A stretch of 64,000 nucleotides of DNA from Qipengyuania pacifica (GTDB taxonomy: Bacteria > Pseudomonadota > Alphaproteobacteria > Sphingomonadales > Sphingomonadaceae): positions 1-64,000 of the forward strand of contig NZ_JAHWXO010000002.1 of assembly GCF_019857205.1 (NCBI RefSeq), written 5' to 3'. A program made the translations under genes and the position numbers. Positions within the stretch are counted from its first letter, which is position 1, and each line of letters begins with the position of its first letter. Positions 45,658 to 53,687 of this stretch are shown here, one piece after another. The notes beneath the pieces are model-generated. The model did no database searches. It had not been told where the DNA came from and saw only the letters and a list, made by a program, of their open reading frames with translations.

Positions 45658-46869
45658 ATGTCGACAGTCCTCGTGATCGGTGCCGGCGGCGTCAGCTCGG
45701 TCTGCGTCCACAAGATGGCGATGAACCCCGATATCTTCACCAATATCCACCTGGCCAGCCGCACCAAGAGCAAGTGCGATACGATCGCCGCTTCCGTGAA
45801 GGAGCGTACGGGGGTGGATGTGAGCACCTATGAGATCGACGCCGAGGAAGTTCCGGCAATGGTCAATCTGATCAAGAAGATCGGTCCCGAACTCGTCGTC
45901 AATCTGGCCCTGCCGTATCAGGATCTGCCGATCATGGACGCCTGCCTGGAAGCGGGCGTCGATTATCTGGACACGGCCAATTACGAACCGAAGGACGAAG
46001 CCAAGTTCGAATATCACTGGCAGTGGGCCTATCAGGACCGCTTCAAGAGCGCAGGACTGATGGCGCTGCTGGGATCGGGTTTCGATCCCGGTGTGACCAG
46101 CGTCTTCACCATGTGGCTCAAGAAGCACAAGCTGAAGACCATTCGCCAGCTCGATATTCTCGACTGCAACGGCGGCGACCATGGCCAGGCCTTCGCCACC
46201 AATTTCAATCCCGAAATTAACATTCGCGAAGTGACCGCACCTGCGCGCCACTGGGAAAACGGTGAATTCGTCGAAACCCCGGCCATGGGCAAGAAGGTCG
46301 AATTCGACTTCGAGGCGGTCGGCCCGAAGAACATGTACATGATGTACCACGAAGAGCTGGAAAGCCTCGCCAAGTTCAATCCGGAGATGGAACGGGCGCG
46401 CTTCTGGATGACGTTCGGCGATGAATACATCAAGCACCTGACCGTCCTGCAGAACGTGGGCATGACCCGGATCGATCCCGTCCGGTATCAGGGCAAGGAC
46501 ATCATTCCGCTCCAATTCCTCGCTGCGGTCCTGCCCAAGCCGGAAACGCTGGGCGAAACGACCAAGGGCAACACCAATATCGGCGTGATAGCGACGGGTG
46601 AAGCGCTGGATGGCAGCGGCGAGAAGACGTTTTACATCAACAATATCTGCAGCCACGAAGCGGCGTATGAGGAAACCGGCAACCAGGCGGTTTCCTATAC
46701 CACCGGTGTGCCGGCGATGATCGGTTCGGCCATGATGGTCACCGGCAAGTGGACCGGCGACGGCGTGTTCAACATGGAAGAAATGGATCCCGATCCCTTC
46801 ATGGACATGCTCAACGAACATGGCCTGCCGTGGCAGGTGAAGGAACTGGACGGACCGGTGGATTTCTGA
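45658..46869 (+). CDS. Carboxynorspermidine synthase (saccharopine dehydrogenase family)
   Basis: 403 residues from the ATG at 45658 with GGAG 9 nt upstream; the open frame to 45406 has no such site. Rossmann motif V-I-G-A-G-G-V at residues 5-11, then the saccharopine-dehydrogenase-like layout with D-Y-L-D-T-A-N-Y-E and G-S-G-F-D-P-G-V. This branch reductively joins aspartate semialdehyde to a diamine, giving carboxynorspermidine or carboxyspermidine. nspC three genes on and ornithine decarboxylase nearby support that role; with putrescine as substrate the product would be carboxyspermidine. Confidence 0.92.
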   Translation: MSTVLVIGAGGVSSVCVHKMAMNPDIFTNIHLASRTKSKCDTIAASVKERTGVDVSTYEIDAEEVPAMVNLIKKIGPELVVNLALPYQDLPIMDACLEAGVDYLDTANYEPKDEAKFEYHWQWAYQDRFKSAGLMALLGSGFDPGVTSVFTMWLKKHKLKTIRQLDILDCNGGDHGQAFATNFNPEINIREVTAPARHWENGEFVETPAMGKKVEFDFEAVGPKNMYMMYHEELESLAKFNPEMERARFWMTFGDEYIKHLTVLQNVGMTRIDPVRYQGKDIIPLQFLAAVLPKPETLGETTKGNTNIGVIATGEALDGSGEKTFYINNICSHEAAYEETGNQAVSYTTGVPAMIGSAMMVTGKWTGDGVFNMEEMDPDPFMDMLNEHGLPWQVKELDGPVDF

Positions 46870-46871
46870 CC

Positions 46872-47228
46872 GTGACCCGCGCGGCTGTGTTCGCGCCGAT
46901 CGTGCTCCTCGCCCTATCCAGCCTGCTGATGAATCTGGCGTGGTACGGCCATCTCAAGGCTCCGCATCGCGCATTGTGGGTGGCGGTGCTGTTGAGTTGG
47001 GGAGTTGCGTTCTTCGAATACATGCTGGCCGTGCCGGCGAACCGCATCGGCGCGCAGACCTATTCACTGGCTGAGCTCAAGACCATTGCCGAGATCTGCT
47101 CCTTGATCGGTTTCGTCATCGTCGCCTGGGCATTGTTCGGAATTCGTCCCGGACTGAACCAGGCGATCGGCTTCTTGCTGATCGCCGCGGGGGCGGTGTT
47201 CGTGTTTCGCGGACCTTTTCCGTCATGA
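46872..47228 (+). CDS. DUF486 small membrane protein
   Basis: 118 residues from GTG 46872, two bases after the previous stop. Four membrane helices; L-M-N-L-A-W-Y-G-H-L, S-W-G-V-A-F-F-E-Y and the P-A-N-R-I-G motif identify DUF486, a small-multidrug-resistance-like fold. Function unknown. Its position inside the polyamine operon, overlapping the next gene by 4 nt (ATGA), makes a polyamine-related transport role worth considering, but that is inference. Confidence 0.85.
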   Translation: MTRAAVFAPIVLLALSSLLMNLAWYGHLKAPHRALWVAVLLSWGVAFFEYMLAVPANRIGAQTYSLAELKTIAEICSLIGFVIVAWALFGIRPGLNQAIGFLLIAAGAVFVFRGPFPS

Positions 47229-48187
47229 AGCGGATAGCAGTTCTTGCCGCGCTGGCCCTGACGGCATGTTCGGGCCAGACAAAGCCGGAAGACGCGCCGC
47301 GCGCCGAAGTTGATGGCAATTGGGCGGAAGTCCCGGAAGGCGTCGCCTGGGGCGAAGTCAGCGCCGTTGATACCGACAGCCACGGGCATATCTTCGTGCT
47401 TCAGCGTGCCGGACGCGATTGGAAAGAGCCGTTTCCGTCCGATCCGATCGACGAGCCGGTAGTTTTCATGTTCGCGCGCAACGGTAAGTTGCTGGGTCGC
47501 TGGGGCGCCGGCGAGACGGTAATGCCGCACGGTCTGTCTATCGATGATACGGACAATATCTGGATCACCGATGTGCAGCGCGAGCAAGTGCTGCGCTTTT
47601 CCCACGATGGCACGCTGGAAATGACGATCGGCGCGCGAGGCAGATCGGACGATGTGCCGGATCATTTCGGCAGACCGACGGACGTTGCCTTCGGCAGGGG
47701 CACGGTATTCGTAGCCGACGGATATGCGAATTCGCGGATCGCGGTATTCGACCGGCAGGGTAATTTCCTGAGCCAATGGGGCCACGAGGGTTCGGGCGCT
47801 GGCGGGCTTGCCGTTCCGCATTCGGTCGCGGTGAAGGACGGCAAGGTCTATGTCGCCGACCGCGAGAACCGGCGCATCAAGATATTCAGTGAAGGCGGGC
47901 GTCTGCTCGAAACGTACAATACGCCCGGCTATCCCTATGCGGTCAAACCGCTGGGGCAGGGGTATTTCGTGTCAGTCGAAGGGCGCGATGCCAGCGATCG
48001 TGAAGGTGCCATCGTGCGCGTCTGGCGGCCGGATGGTACGATCGAGCGCATTCTCGACGCGAGCGGGGAAGGGCCGACCAAGGGGCACGACCTTGCGATC
48101 GGCGGTGACGGAACAATCTATCTGGCCGATCCGGAGGGCAAGCGTGTGCTGACCTTCGAACTGGCCCAGACGACGGAAGACGAGTGA
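47225..48187 (+). CDS. NHL-repeat beta-propeller lipoprotein (peptidyl-hydroxyglycine lyase-like)
   Basis: 320 residues. Lipoprotein signal with lipobox L-T-A-C (Cys15). The rest is a six-bladed NHL propeller: repeated G-x-x-x-V-A-D/I-T-D with R-x-x-V/I-x-x-F-x-x-x-G, for example V-F-V-A-D-G-Y-A-N-S-R-I-A-V-F and V-Y-V-A-D-R-E-N-R-R-I-K-I-F. It resembles peptidyl-alpha-hydroxyglycine lyase propellers, but a lyase reaction is not expected without the partner monooxygenase. Overlaps at both ends (4 nt and 1 nt) tie it to the polyamine operon. A binding or scaffold role is possible; function unknown. Confidence 0.85.
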   Translation: MKRIAVLAALALTACSGQTKPEDAPRAEVDGNWAEVPEGVAWGEVSAVDTDSHGHIFVLQRAGRDWKEPFPSDPIDEPVVFMFARNGKLLGRWGAGETVMPHGLSIDDTDNIWITDVQREQVLRFSHDGTLEMTIGARGRSDDVPDHFGRPTDVAFGRGTVFVADGYANSRIAVFDRQGNFLSQWGHEGSGAGGLAVPHSVAVKDGKVYVADRENRRIKIFSEGGRLLETYNTPGYPYAVKPLGQGYFVSVEGRDASDREGAIVRVWRPDGTIERILDASGEGPTKGHDLAIGGDGTIYLADPEGKRVLTFELAQTTEDE

Positions 48188-49365
48188 TGGAAACAAAAGC
48201 CGGCGATCCGGGCGGATTTGCCCAATTCGATCTGGACCGGGTCAGCAGCCCGGCCTTTGTCGTGGATGCGGCAAAGCTGCGCGCCAACTGCCAGGTGCTG
48301 GCAAACATCCGCGACGAGGCCGACATCAAGGTGCTGGCTGCGCTCAAGGCCTTTTCGATGTGGTCGACGGCGCCGATCATCGGCGAATATCTGGACGGTG
48401 TGTGTACGTCCGGCCTGTGGGAAGCGCGGCTGGCGAGCGAATTCTACGACGGCGAGATCGCGACCTATTCTGCCGCTTACAAGCCCGACGAGCTGGAAGA
48501 GGTGTGCCGACTGTCCGACCATGTGATCTTCAATTCGCCCGGCCAGATGGAGCGGGCCGCGCTGATCCTGAAAAATGCGCGCGCGGCGGGTCAGGATTTC
48601 GATGTCGGGCTGCGCATCAACCCCAAGCATGCAACGGGCGAAGTGCCGCGCTACGATCCGTCCAGCCCGGGCAGCCGGCTGGGTTTCCCGATCGACCAGT
48701 TGACGCCGGAAATCATGGCGCAGGTCGATGGAATCCATTTTCACAATCTGTGCGAACAGGATTTCGAACCGCTCCATGCCACATGGGACAAGGTGTTCGA
48801 TGCGATCGAACCGTGGTTCGGCCAGCTCAAGTGGATCAACATGGGCGGGGGCCACCATATCACCCGCGCCGATTACCAGCGCGAGGAGCTGATCGAATTC
48901 CTGCGCGATGCGAAAGAGGATACGGGCGCGGAAATCTATCTCGAACCGGGTGAGGCGGTGGCGCTGGATGCGGGTATCCTCATCGGGACGATACTGGATA
49001 CCGGTTTCAACGAACTGCCCGTCGCCGTGGCCGACATTTCGGCCACCTGCCACATGCCGGACGTGATCGAGGCGCCGTACCGCCCGGCCATGCTTGGCGA
49101 AAGTGCGGACCAGACCGTGCCAGAGGTGCGGATCGGCGGGCCGTCATGCCTCGCCGGGGACGTGATCGGCGATTACCGCATTCAAGACGGCGCAGAGGTG
49201 GGCAAGCGTTTCGCGTTCCTTGATCAGGCCCATTATTCGATGGTGAAAACCAATACGTTCAACGGGGTCCAGCTCCCCAGCATCTATCTGTGGGACAGCG
49301 AAACCGACCACCTCGAGCTGGTGAAAGAGTTCGGCTACGACACCTTCCGCGACAGGTTGAGTTGA
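48187..49365 (+). CDS. nspC: Carboxynorspermidine decarboxylase NspC
   Basis: 392 residues from the ATG at 48187 (TGATG with the previous stop; GTG 48184 is an alternative). Alanine-racemase-type fold with the PLP lysine in L-K-A-F-S near residue 46, G-I-H-F-H-N-L, G-G-G-H-H-I-T and the C-terminal catalytic cysteine in G-P-S-C-L-A-G-D. It decarboxylates carboxynorspermidine or carboxyspermidine to the triamine, finishing the route begun at 45658. Its 3' end overlaps the convergent GGDEF gene by 31 nt. Confidence 0.95.
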   Translation: METKAGDPGGFAQFDLDRVSSPAFVVDAAKLRANCQVLANIRDEADIKVLAALKAFSMWSTAPIIGEYLDGVCTSGLWEARLASEFYDGEIATYSAAYKPDELEEVCRLSDHVIFNSPGQMERAALILKNARAAGQDFDVGLRINPKHATGEVPRYDPSSPGSRLGFPIDQLTPEIMAQVDGIHFHNLCEQDFEPLHATWDKVFDAIEPWFGQLKWINMGGGHHITRADYQREELIEFLRDAKEDTGAEIYLEPGEAVALDAGILIGTILDTGFNELPVAVADISATCHMPDVIEAPYRPAMLGESADQTVPEVRIGGPSCLAGDVIGDYRIQDGAEVGKRFAFLDQAHYSMVKTNTFNGVQLPSIYLWDSETDHLELVKEFGYDTFRDRLS

Positions 49366-51059
49366 GGGCCAAGCAGGGGCGCAGCGTCCCTCGTTTCTCG
49401 CAGAGGGTCGCGGCGGTCGAAGCATAGCTGGTCACGGCCGCTTCGCTTGGCATTGTAAAGCAGCAGGTCGGCTTCGCGATAGCTTGCCTTCGGATCTGCG
49501 GGATCGACCTTGGCGAGGCCGGCGCTGGCCGTGATCGGATGGTCCAGACCGGGCACTTCGTTATCGATCGCGAGCGGGATTCCGCGGCGCACCCGGTCGA
49601 GTTCGAGCGCGGCCAGTTCGACCGAAGCGGCCCGGACGACGACGGCAAATTCCTCGCCCCCCAGCCGCCATGCGCCGACGAAGGAGCCGGTTGCGACCTC
49701 ACGTCTCAGCATGTCGCCCAACCATTCGAGCACGCGGTCGCCCGTGGCGTGGCCATAGGTGTCGTTGACCGATTTGAAGCGATCGATGTCGATCAGGCCG
49801 AGCATGTCTCCCGCCTGCCAGACGCGCGCATCGTAATCGCGTCGATTCCCAAGACCCGTCAGCGCATCATGGCGTGCCTCGCGCGCCAGATCGTCGCTAA
49901 CGGCAAGAGCGGCGTCGCGTTCCTCCCGCAGGGCTTTGACGCGCCAGCCCACGGCCGCCATCAGCGCTGCCGCTTCGAACGCCAGAGACAGATAGAAGCC
50001 GAAGTCGGCGATCGGCGGGAGCGAGTAAAGGCCGAGGTTGCGGACCAGCCGTTCGATGGAAAATACGAACGGTACGCTCCACGCCATGACGAATACACGC
50101 GCGGCCTCGCTACCCTTGCGCCATGCCGAGGTGGTGATCACCAGTGTGGCGATCGAGCCGGGGATGAAGCAGAGGTTGTAGGCGGCGCGCATGCTCACAC
50201 CCAGCAGGGCGCCGAGCGGAAGCAGAAAGCCGCCGGCAAATACCAGCAGGCCGCAGGCGATTGCCACCCGCCGCATGGCAGGCGTGATTGCGTCGCGTTC
50301 AAAGAAGGTCAGCGCGAAGGGTGCGAGCAGGGCGATCGCCCAGGCGAGGGTGGCGTAGGAAATCACCGAACGCGTCCAGAGCGAGATGCCCGGCGCAATC
50401 AGAAATATGAGGGACCCCGCAGTGGTGACGTAAATGACCAGCAGGACCGAAAAAGCGAAATGCACGGCGGCGAACCAGCGGCGCAGCGCGATCGCCATGA
50501 AACCACTGACAATCGCGGTAAGTATGAGCATGCCCAGGACCACGCCGAGCAGCACCAGCGATCCTGTACGGTCGCGCTGTGCCGCTTCGGTCGACACGAC
50601 CTTGAGCCCATGGGCGAGATCGGGCCCAAGCGGACGATCGACGCGCACGAACAAGGGGCCTTCGCCGCCAAGGCTGCCCAAGGGGAGGGCAAAGCGGGTG
50701 CCGGTCGTCCAGTTCTTTGCGAGCGCGGCGGAGCCTACGGCCCGGGTTGCCATGCGACCATCGGACGTTGCCCGCGCAATGATCAGCCCGCTGGATGCCA
50801 TGGCATCGCCGATGAGGACCGGCTCCTCGACATGCAGCGCCTCTGCCGGGATACGAACCCAGCTGTGATCCCCGACCGCATCGAGCTTGGCTGCATGGCA
50901 AACCCAGTTCGAAGACGCGGCTGCCTCTGCCGAATCGAGCAGGTCGTCCGTCGCAAGGATGCAATTCGCCGCACCACTTGCTGCGCGCGCATCCACAGCC
51001 ATCCCGGAAAGGAAGGTTGCGGCGAGCATCATCAGCAAATAGTGGACGGCGCGTCTCAT
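49335..51059 (-). CDS. Diguanylate cyclase with 7TM sensor region
   Basis: 574 residues from the ATG at 51059. Signal peptide, a periplasmic beta-rich 7TMR-DISMED2-like domain, about seven membrane helices (roughly 180-380), then a GGDEF domain. The active-site loop is G-G-E-E-F near residue 467 and the metal/substrate segment is D-R-F-K-S-V-N-D-T-Y-G-H, so catalysis to cyclic di-GMP is expected. The inhibitory R-x-x-D that normally precedes GGDEF by five residues is absent (S-F-V-G-A-W-R-L), so product inhibition is likely weak. It sits between two polyamine loci and is divergent from ornithine decarboxylase. Confidence 0.9.
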   Translation of the reverse strand: MRRAVHYLLMMLAATFLSGMAVDARAASGAANCILATDDLLDSAEAAASSNWVCHAAKLDAVGDHSWVRIPAEALHVEEPVLIGDAMASSGLIIARATSDGRMATRAVGSAALAKNWTTGTRFALPLGSLGGEGPLFVRVDRPLGPDLAHGLKVVSTEAAQRDRTGSLVLLGVVLGMLILTAIVSGFMAIALRRWFAAVHFAFSVLLVIYVTTAGSLIFLIAPGISLWTRSVISYATLAWAIALLAPFALTFFERDAITPAMRRVAIACGLLVFAGGFLLPLGALLGVSMRAAYNLCFIPGSIATLVITTSAWRKGSEAARVFVMAWSVPFVFSIERLVRNLGLYSLPPIADFGFYLSLAFEAAALMAAVGWRVKALREERDAALAVSDDLAREARHDALTGLGNRRDYDARVWQAGDMLGLIDIDRFKSVNDTYGHATGDRVLEWLGDMLRREVATGSFVGAWRLGGEEFAVVVRAASVELAALELDRVRRGIPLAIDNEVPGLDHPITASAGLAKVDPADPKASYREADLLLYNAKRSGRDQLCFDRRDPLRETRDAAPLLGPQLNLSRKVS

Positions 51060-51076
51060 AAGGGCGGCGCTAGCAT

Positions 51077-51092
51077 CACATGTTTGCATGTG
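51077..51092. promoter_or_regulatory. Dyad CACATG-N4-CATGTG
   Basis: Perfect 6-bp arms around TTTG, 18 nt upstream of the GGDEF start in the region shared with ornithine decarboxylase. Suitable size and symmetry for a dimeric repressor site; the regulator is unknown. Confidence 0.4.
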
Positions 51093-51113
51093 GGTTAATC
51101 TTTCGCCTTTTGA

Positions 51114-51129
51114 TAAAAAACGGTTTTTA
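51114..51129. promoter_or_regulatory. Dyad TAAAAA-N4-TTTTTA
   Basis: Perfect 6-bp arms around ACGG. Its centre is 37 bp from the centre of the first dyad in the same divergent region. It could be an operator or a small hairpin. Confidence 0.35.
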
Positions 51130-51235
51130 CCGGTCGCCCCATCGCAACTCAGCCTCGCCGCGACCCGGCTGCGCTTGCATTCCTATTCCAACATTTCACT
51201 TGCGATTAATGACCCACCATTTATATGCGCCGCTC

Positions 51236-51317
51236 CCGCTGCCCCAAGGGGACTTCCTAACCGCAAGGCAGCTTGTCGTTTCATGGTCCGCAAGGACTGT
51301 TTAGGGGGTCCCTTGAG
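51236..51317 (+). ncRNA. Structured leader of ornithine decarboxylase (speF-type candidate)
   Basis: Several hairpins are packed directly before the start codon: GCTGCC (51238-51243) with GGCAGC (51267-51272); CCCC/GGGG with a 2-nt loop (51242-51251); GTCC-GCAA-GGAC (51286-51297) with a GNRA tetraloop; and CCTAA (51256-51260) with TTAGG (51301-51305). The last would enclose the ribosome-site region and compete with the first. A speF RNA motif is known upstream of alphaproteobacterial ornithine decarboxylase genes; this is a candidate member by position, not by a model match. Confidence 0.5.
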
Positions 51318-52520
51318 TTGCCGCATTTCCCTGACGCCCGGTCCGTAGTTCGCGCGCTCGCGCCCGACGAACCCATCATTCTGAACCGCCCGCATGCCGC
51401 GGCGCGCGCAGCCCGTTTCTTCGTCGAGAAGTTTCCGGGCAAGTCGCTCTATGCGGTAAAGGCCAACCCATCGCCGGATCTGGTCCAGATCCTGTGGGAC
51501 AACGGCGTGACGCATTACGACGTGGCATCGATCGCCGAAGTGCGGCTGGTGCGTGCGACGCTGCCCGACGCGACGCTCTGCTTCATGCACCCGGTGAAGG
51601 CGCCCAGCGCCATTCGCGAAGCCTATCGCCAGCACGGCGTGAAGACCTTCAGCCTCGATTCCGTCGAGGAACTGGAGAAGATCGTCGATGCATGCCGTGA
51701 CGATGCCGGCGAACCGGCGCAGGACCTGCGCCTGTGCATCCGTCTGCGCGTATCGAGCGAATATTCCGAGCTGAGCCTCGCGTCGAAATTCGGGTGCGAC
51801 CTGACCGAAGCGCCCGCGCTGCTGCAGGAAGCACGCCAGCATGCCGACTGGCTGGGCCTGTGTTTCCACGTGGGCAGCCAGGCGATGACGCCCTTCGCCT
51901 ATGTACAGGCGCTGGAACGCGTGCGCATCGCCATCGGCGAGGCATCAGTGGTCATCGACATGATCGACGTCGGCGGCGGTTTTCCCTCGGTCTATCCGGG
52001 GATGGAGCCCCCGCCGCTGGAAGACTATTTCCAGATCATCCACCAGAACTTCTACAATCTGCCGATCGCTTACAACGCCGAATTGTGGTGCGAGCCGGGC
52101 CGTGCGCTGTGCGCCGAATACAGCTCGCTCATCGTCAAGGTGGAGAAGCGGCGCGGCGACGAGCTGTACATCAACGATGGCGCCTATGGCGCGCTGTTCG
52201 ATGCGGCTCATGTGGATTGGAAGTTCCCCGTGCGCGCGCTCGAAGACGATCTGATCAAGCCCGAGATGGATTTCGCCTTCTACGGTCCGACCTGCGACGA
52301 TGCGGATTACATGCAGGGCCCATTCGTCCTGCCCGAAGATATCCAGGCAGGCGATTACATCGAGATCGGTATGCTTGGTGCATACGGCGCGGCGATGAAG
52401 ACGGATTTCAACGGCTTCGGCGCTGCCGAGCGGATTGTAGTGCAGGACGAGCCGATGGCGAGCCTCTACGATGGTAGCCGCCAGCGTCCGGCGGCGGACA
52501 ACGTCGTAAGCTTGCGCTGA
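51318..52520 (+). CDS. Ornithine decarboxylase (eukaryotic-type, alanine-racemase fold)
   Basis: 400 residues from TTG 51318, with AGGGGG about 10 nt upstream; this gives the usual start M-P-H-F-x-D-A-R-S-V-V-R-A-L. An earlier in-frame TTG at 51273 lies in the leader hairpins. PLP lysine in Y-A-V-K-A-N-P, H-V-G-S-Q, D-V-G-G-G-F-P and E-P-G-R-A; C-terminal catalytic Cys in G-P-T-C-D-D-A-D. The enzyme makes putrescine from ornithine (some members also use lysine). Putrescine feeds the carboxyspermidine genes at 45658-49365. Followed by a strong terminator. Confidence 0.94.
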   Translation: MPHFPDARSVVRALAPDEPIILNRPHAAARAARFFVEKFPGKSLYAVKANPSPDLVQILWDNGVTHYDVASIAEVRLVRATLPDATLCFMHPVKAPSAIREAYRQHGVKTFSLDSVEELEKIVDACRDDAGEPAQDLRLCIRLRVSSEYSELSLASKFGCDLTEAPALLQEARQHADWLGLCFHVGSQAMTPFAYVQALERVRIAIGEASVVIDMIDVGGGFPSVYPGMEPPPLEDYFQIIHQNFYNLPIAYNAELWCEPGRALCAEYSSLIVKVEKRRGDELYINDGAYGALFDAAHVDWKFPVRALEDDLIKPEMDFAFYGPTCDDADYMQGPFVLPEDIQAGDYIEIGMLGAYGAAMKTDFNGFGAAERIVVQDEPMASLYDGSRQRPAADNVVSLR

Positions 52521-52546
52521 CGCGGGCTTAGCTAGCGAAGAAGAAG

Positions 52547-52578
52547 GGCCGCCCATGCTTCGAGCAGGGCGGCCTTTT
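52547..52578 (+). terminator. Strong rho-independent terminator after ornithine decarboxylase
   Basis: 8-bp perfect stem GGCCGCCC / GGGCGGCC, 12-nt loop, then TTTT. The run AAGAAG before the stem also makes it potentially active on the opposite strand for the minus-strand genes downstream. Confidence 0.85.
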
Positions 52579-52913
52579 CATTCAGCGCGGCACGCTCAGG
52601 TTCGGGTAAGCCAACCTGACGACGCCGGCCTGGATTATGCGTCTGCACGTCCGGAACGCGGGGCTTTCGATGTTTCCTGGCGCTGCTGCGGCGCGCCGGG
52701 CCGCTGCTTTTTCGCTTCCAGCAACCCCGTGAAAGAGCCTGTCGGCACCAGAAGAATGTTCTTTTTCATCTCTTGCAATCGTCATCGTGAACAGTTGGCA
52801 GTGCCGGTCGCTTTGCCAGCCTTTCTGTCGGATGAACGGTCGTCGGCCCATCGCACGCCATGAACGGGCGACGGATGAGGTGAATGAGATTACGGCCAAA
52901 ATGAGGCTGTTTG
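52579..52913. other. 335-nt intergenic region without a clear gene
   Basis: Between the terminator and the MBL-like gene. Overlapping short frames exist on both strands, none with a recognisable family. The best candidate is the 44-codon minus-strand frame listed separately. No repeat or tRNA seen. Confidence 0.5.
52635..52769 (-). CDS. Candidate 44-residue small protein
   Basis: ATG at 52769 followed by M-K-K-N-I-L-L-V-P-T-G-S-F-T-G-L-L-E-A-K-K-Q-R and a polar Pro/Gln/Arg-rich tail. AAGAG lies a few bases upstream. The patterned N-terminus and polar tail look more protein-like than the 105-codon frame that overlaps it, but nothing else supports it. No family known. Confidence 0.25.
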   Translation of the reverse strand: MKKNILLVPTGSFTGLLEAKKQRPGAPQQRQETSKAPRSGRADA

Positions 52914-53687
52914 CTAACCGTACTTTTCGCGATGGGCGTCCAGCGTCGGCCTGACCCTGCCCAACGCTTCGCCGACCAATTCGGGAAATGCGTCACGTTC
53001 CAGTTCCAGCACGGCATTGTGTGCTGCAGCTATGCGCTTCGCCCCGGCCCACTGCGTTCCGATGTCGAACGCCCAGTCACGAAAAGCATCGGCCGCACCG
53101 GCACGCGGTTCGAGTGCCTTCGCCAATGTGGGATGAAAGCCAAGCCGGCCCGTGAAGGGCATAAGCGAAAGCGGAAAGCCCTTGCGCAGATATACGAAGG
53201 TATCATCGACATGAATGGTCCCGCTCGCCCGATGAAACGCGAGCACTGACGAAAAATGCACGCTATCGTCGGAACAGACCAAGGGAACCCCGCTCGGTAC
53301 CGAAAACGAGAAGTCGTCACTGTACTGCTGTGCAAGTTCGTTCTGTTCGCAGCGAGTGTCCGACCAGGGCAAGTGGGGCAAATGTTCGTGATGTCGGGCA
53401 GTGCCATGGAGCTGCGCGTTTGGAAACGCTTCATGCATCCATTCGCAATGGAGCGTGTGGAAGGGATGCAGGTTGAGCACCGCCTCCACCCTGGCACCGC
53501 CATCGGTCAGTTTGAGGATGTCGGAATGGACGGCATCGGGGAGGGTATAACTGTCGAGAAACACAAAATTGCCGTTGGCGAGTCGAACCAGCGAGCATTG
53601 CGTTCCCACGTCGAAAAAGCCCCCGACCCGAAAACTGCCGCGAACGGACCAGAAACCGTTACCCAGATCGATGAAAGCGCTACTCAT
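52914..53687 (-). CDS. MBL-fold-like protein with atypical metal site
   Basis: 257 residues from the ATG at 53687, overlapping the nitroreductase stop by 4 nt (ATGA); the long upstream frame to 53924 is antisense noise within nitroreductase. The order suggests a metallo-beta-lactamase fold: an N-terminal strand region (G-N-G-F-W-S-V-R-G-S-F), then L-N-L-H-P-F-H-T-L-H-C where HxHxDH is expected, and a later I-H-V-D-D-T-F that could supply the bridging Asp. The histidine spacing HxxHxxH is unusual, so catalysis is uncertain. Translational coupling suggests work with the nitroreductase. Confidence 0.7.
   Translation of the reverse strand: MSSAFIDLGNGFWSVRGSFRVGGFFDVGTQCSLVRLANGNFVFLDSYTLPDAVHSDILKLTDGGARVEAVLNLHPFHTLHCEWMHEAFPNAQLHGTARHHEHLPHLPWSDTRCEQNELAQQYSDDFSFSVPSGVPLVCSDDSVHFSSVLAFHRASGTIHVDDTFVYLRKGFPLSLMPFTGRLGFHPTLAKALEPRAGAADAFRDWAFDIGTQWAGAKRIAAAHNAVLELERDAFPELVGEALGRVRPTLDAHREKYG

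Noticed and set aside
49539..51098. 519-codon plus-strand frame opposite the GGDEF gene
   Set aside because: Antisense shadow of a gene with clear GGEEF and membrane regions; composition is rich in Arg, Gly, His and Gln as in high-GC shadows.
52582..52899. Minus-strand 105-codon frame after ornithine decarboxylase
   Set aside because: It runs into the terminator hairpin, lacks a ribosome site and has no recognisable pattern.
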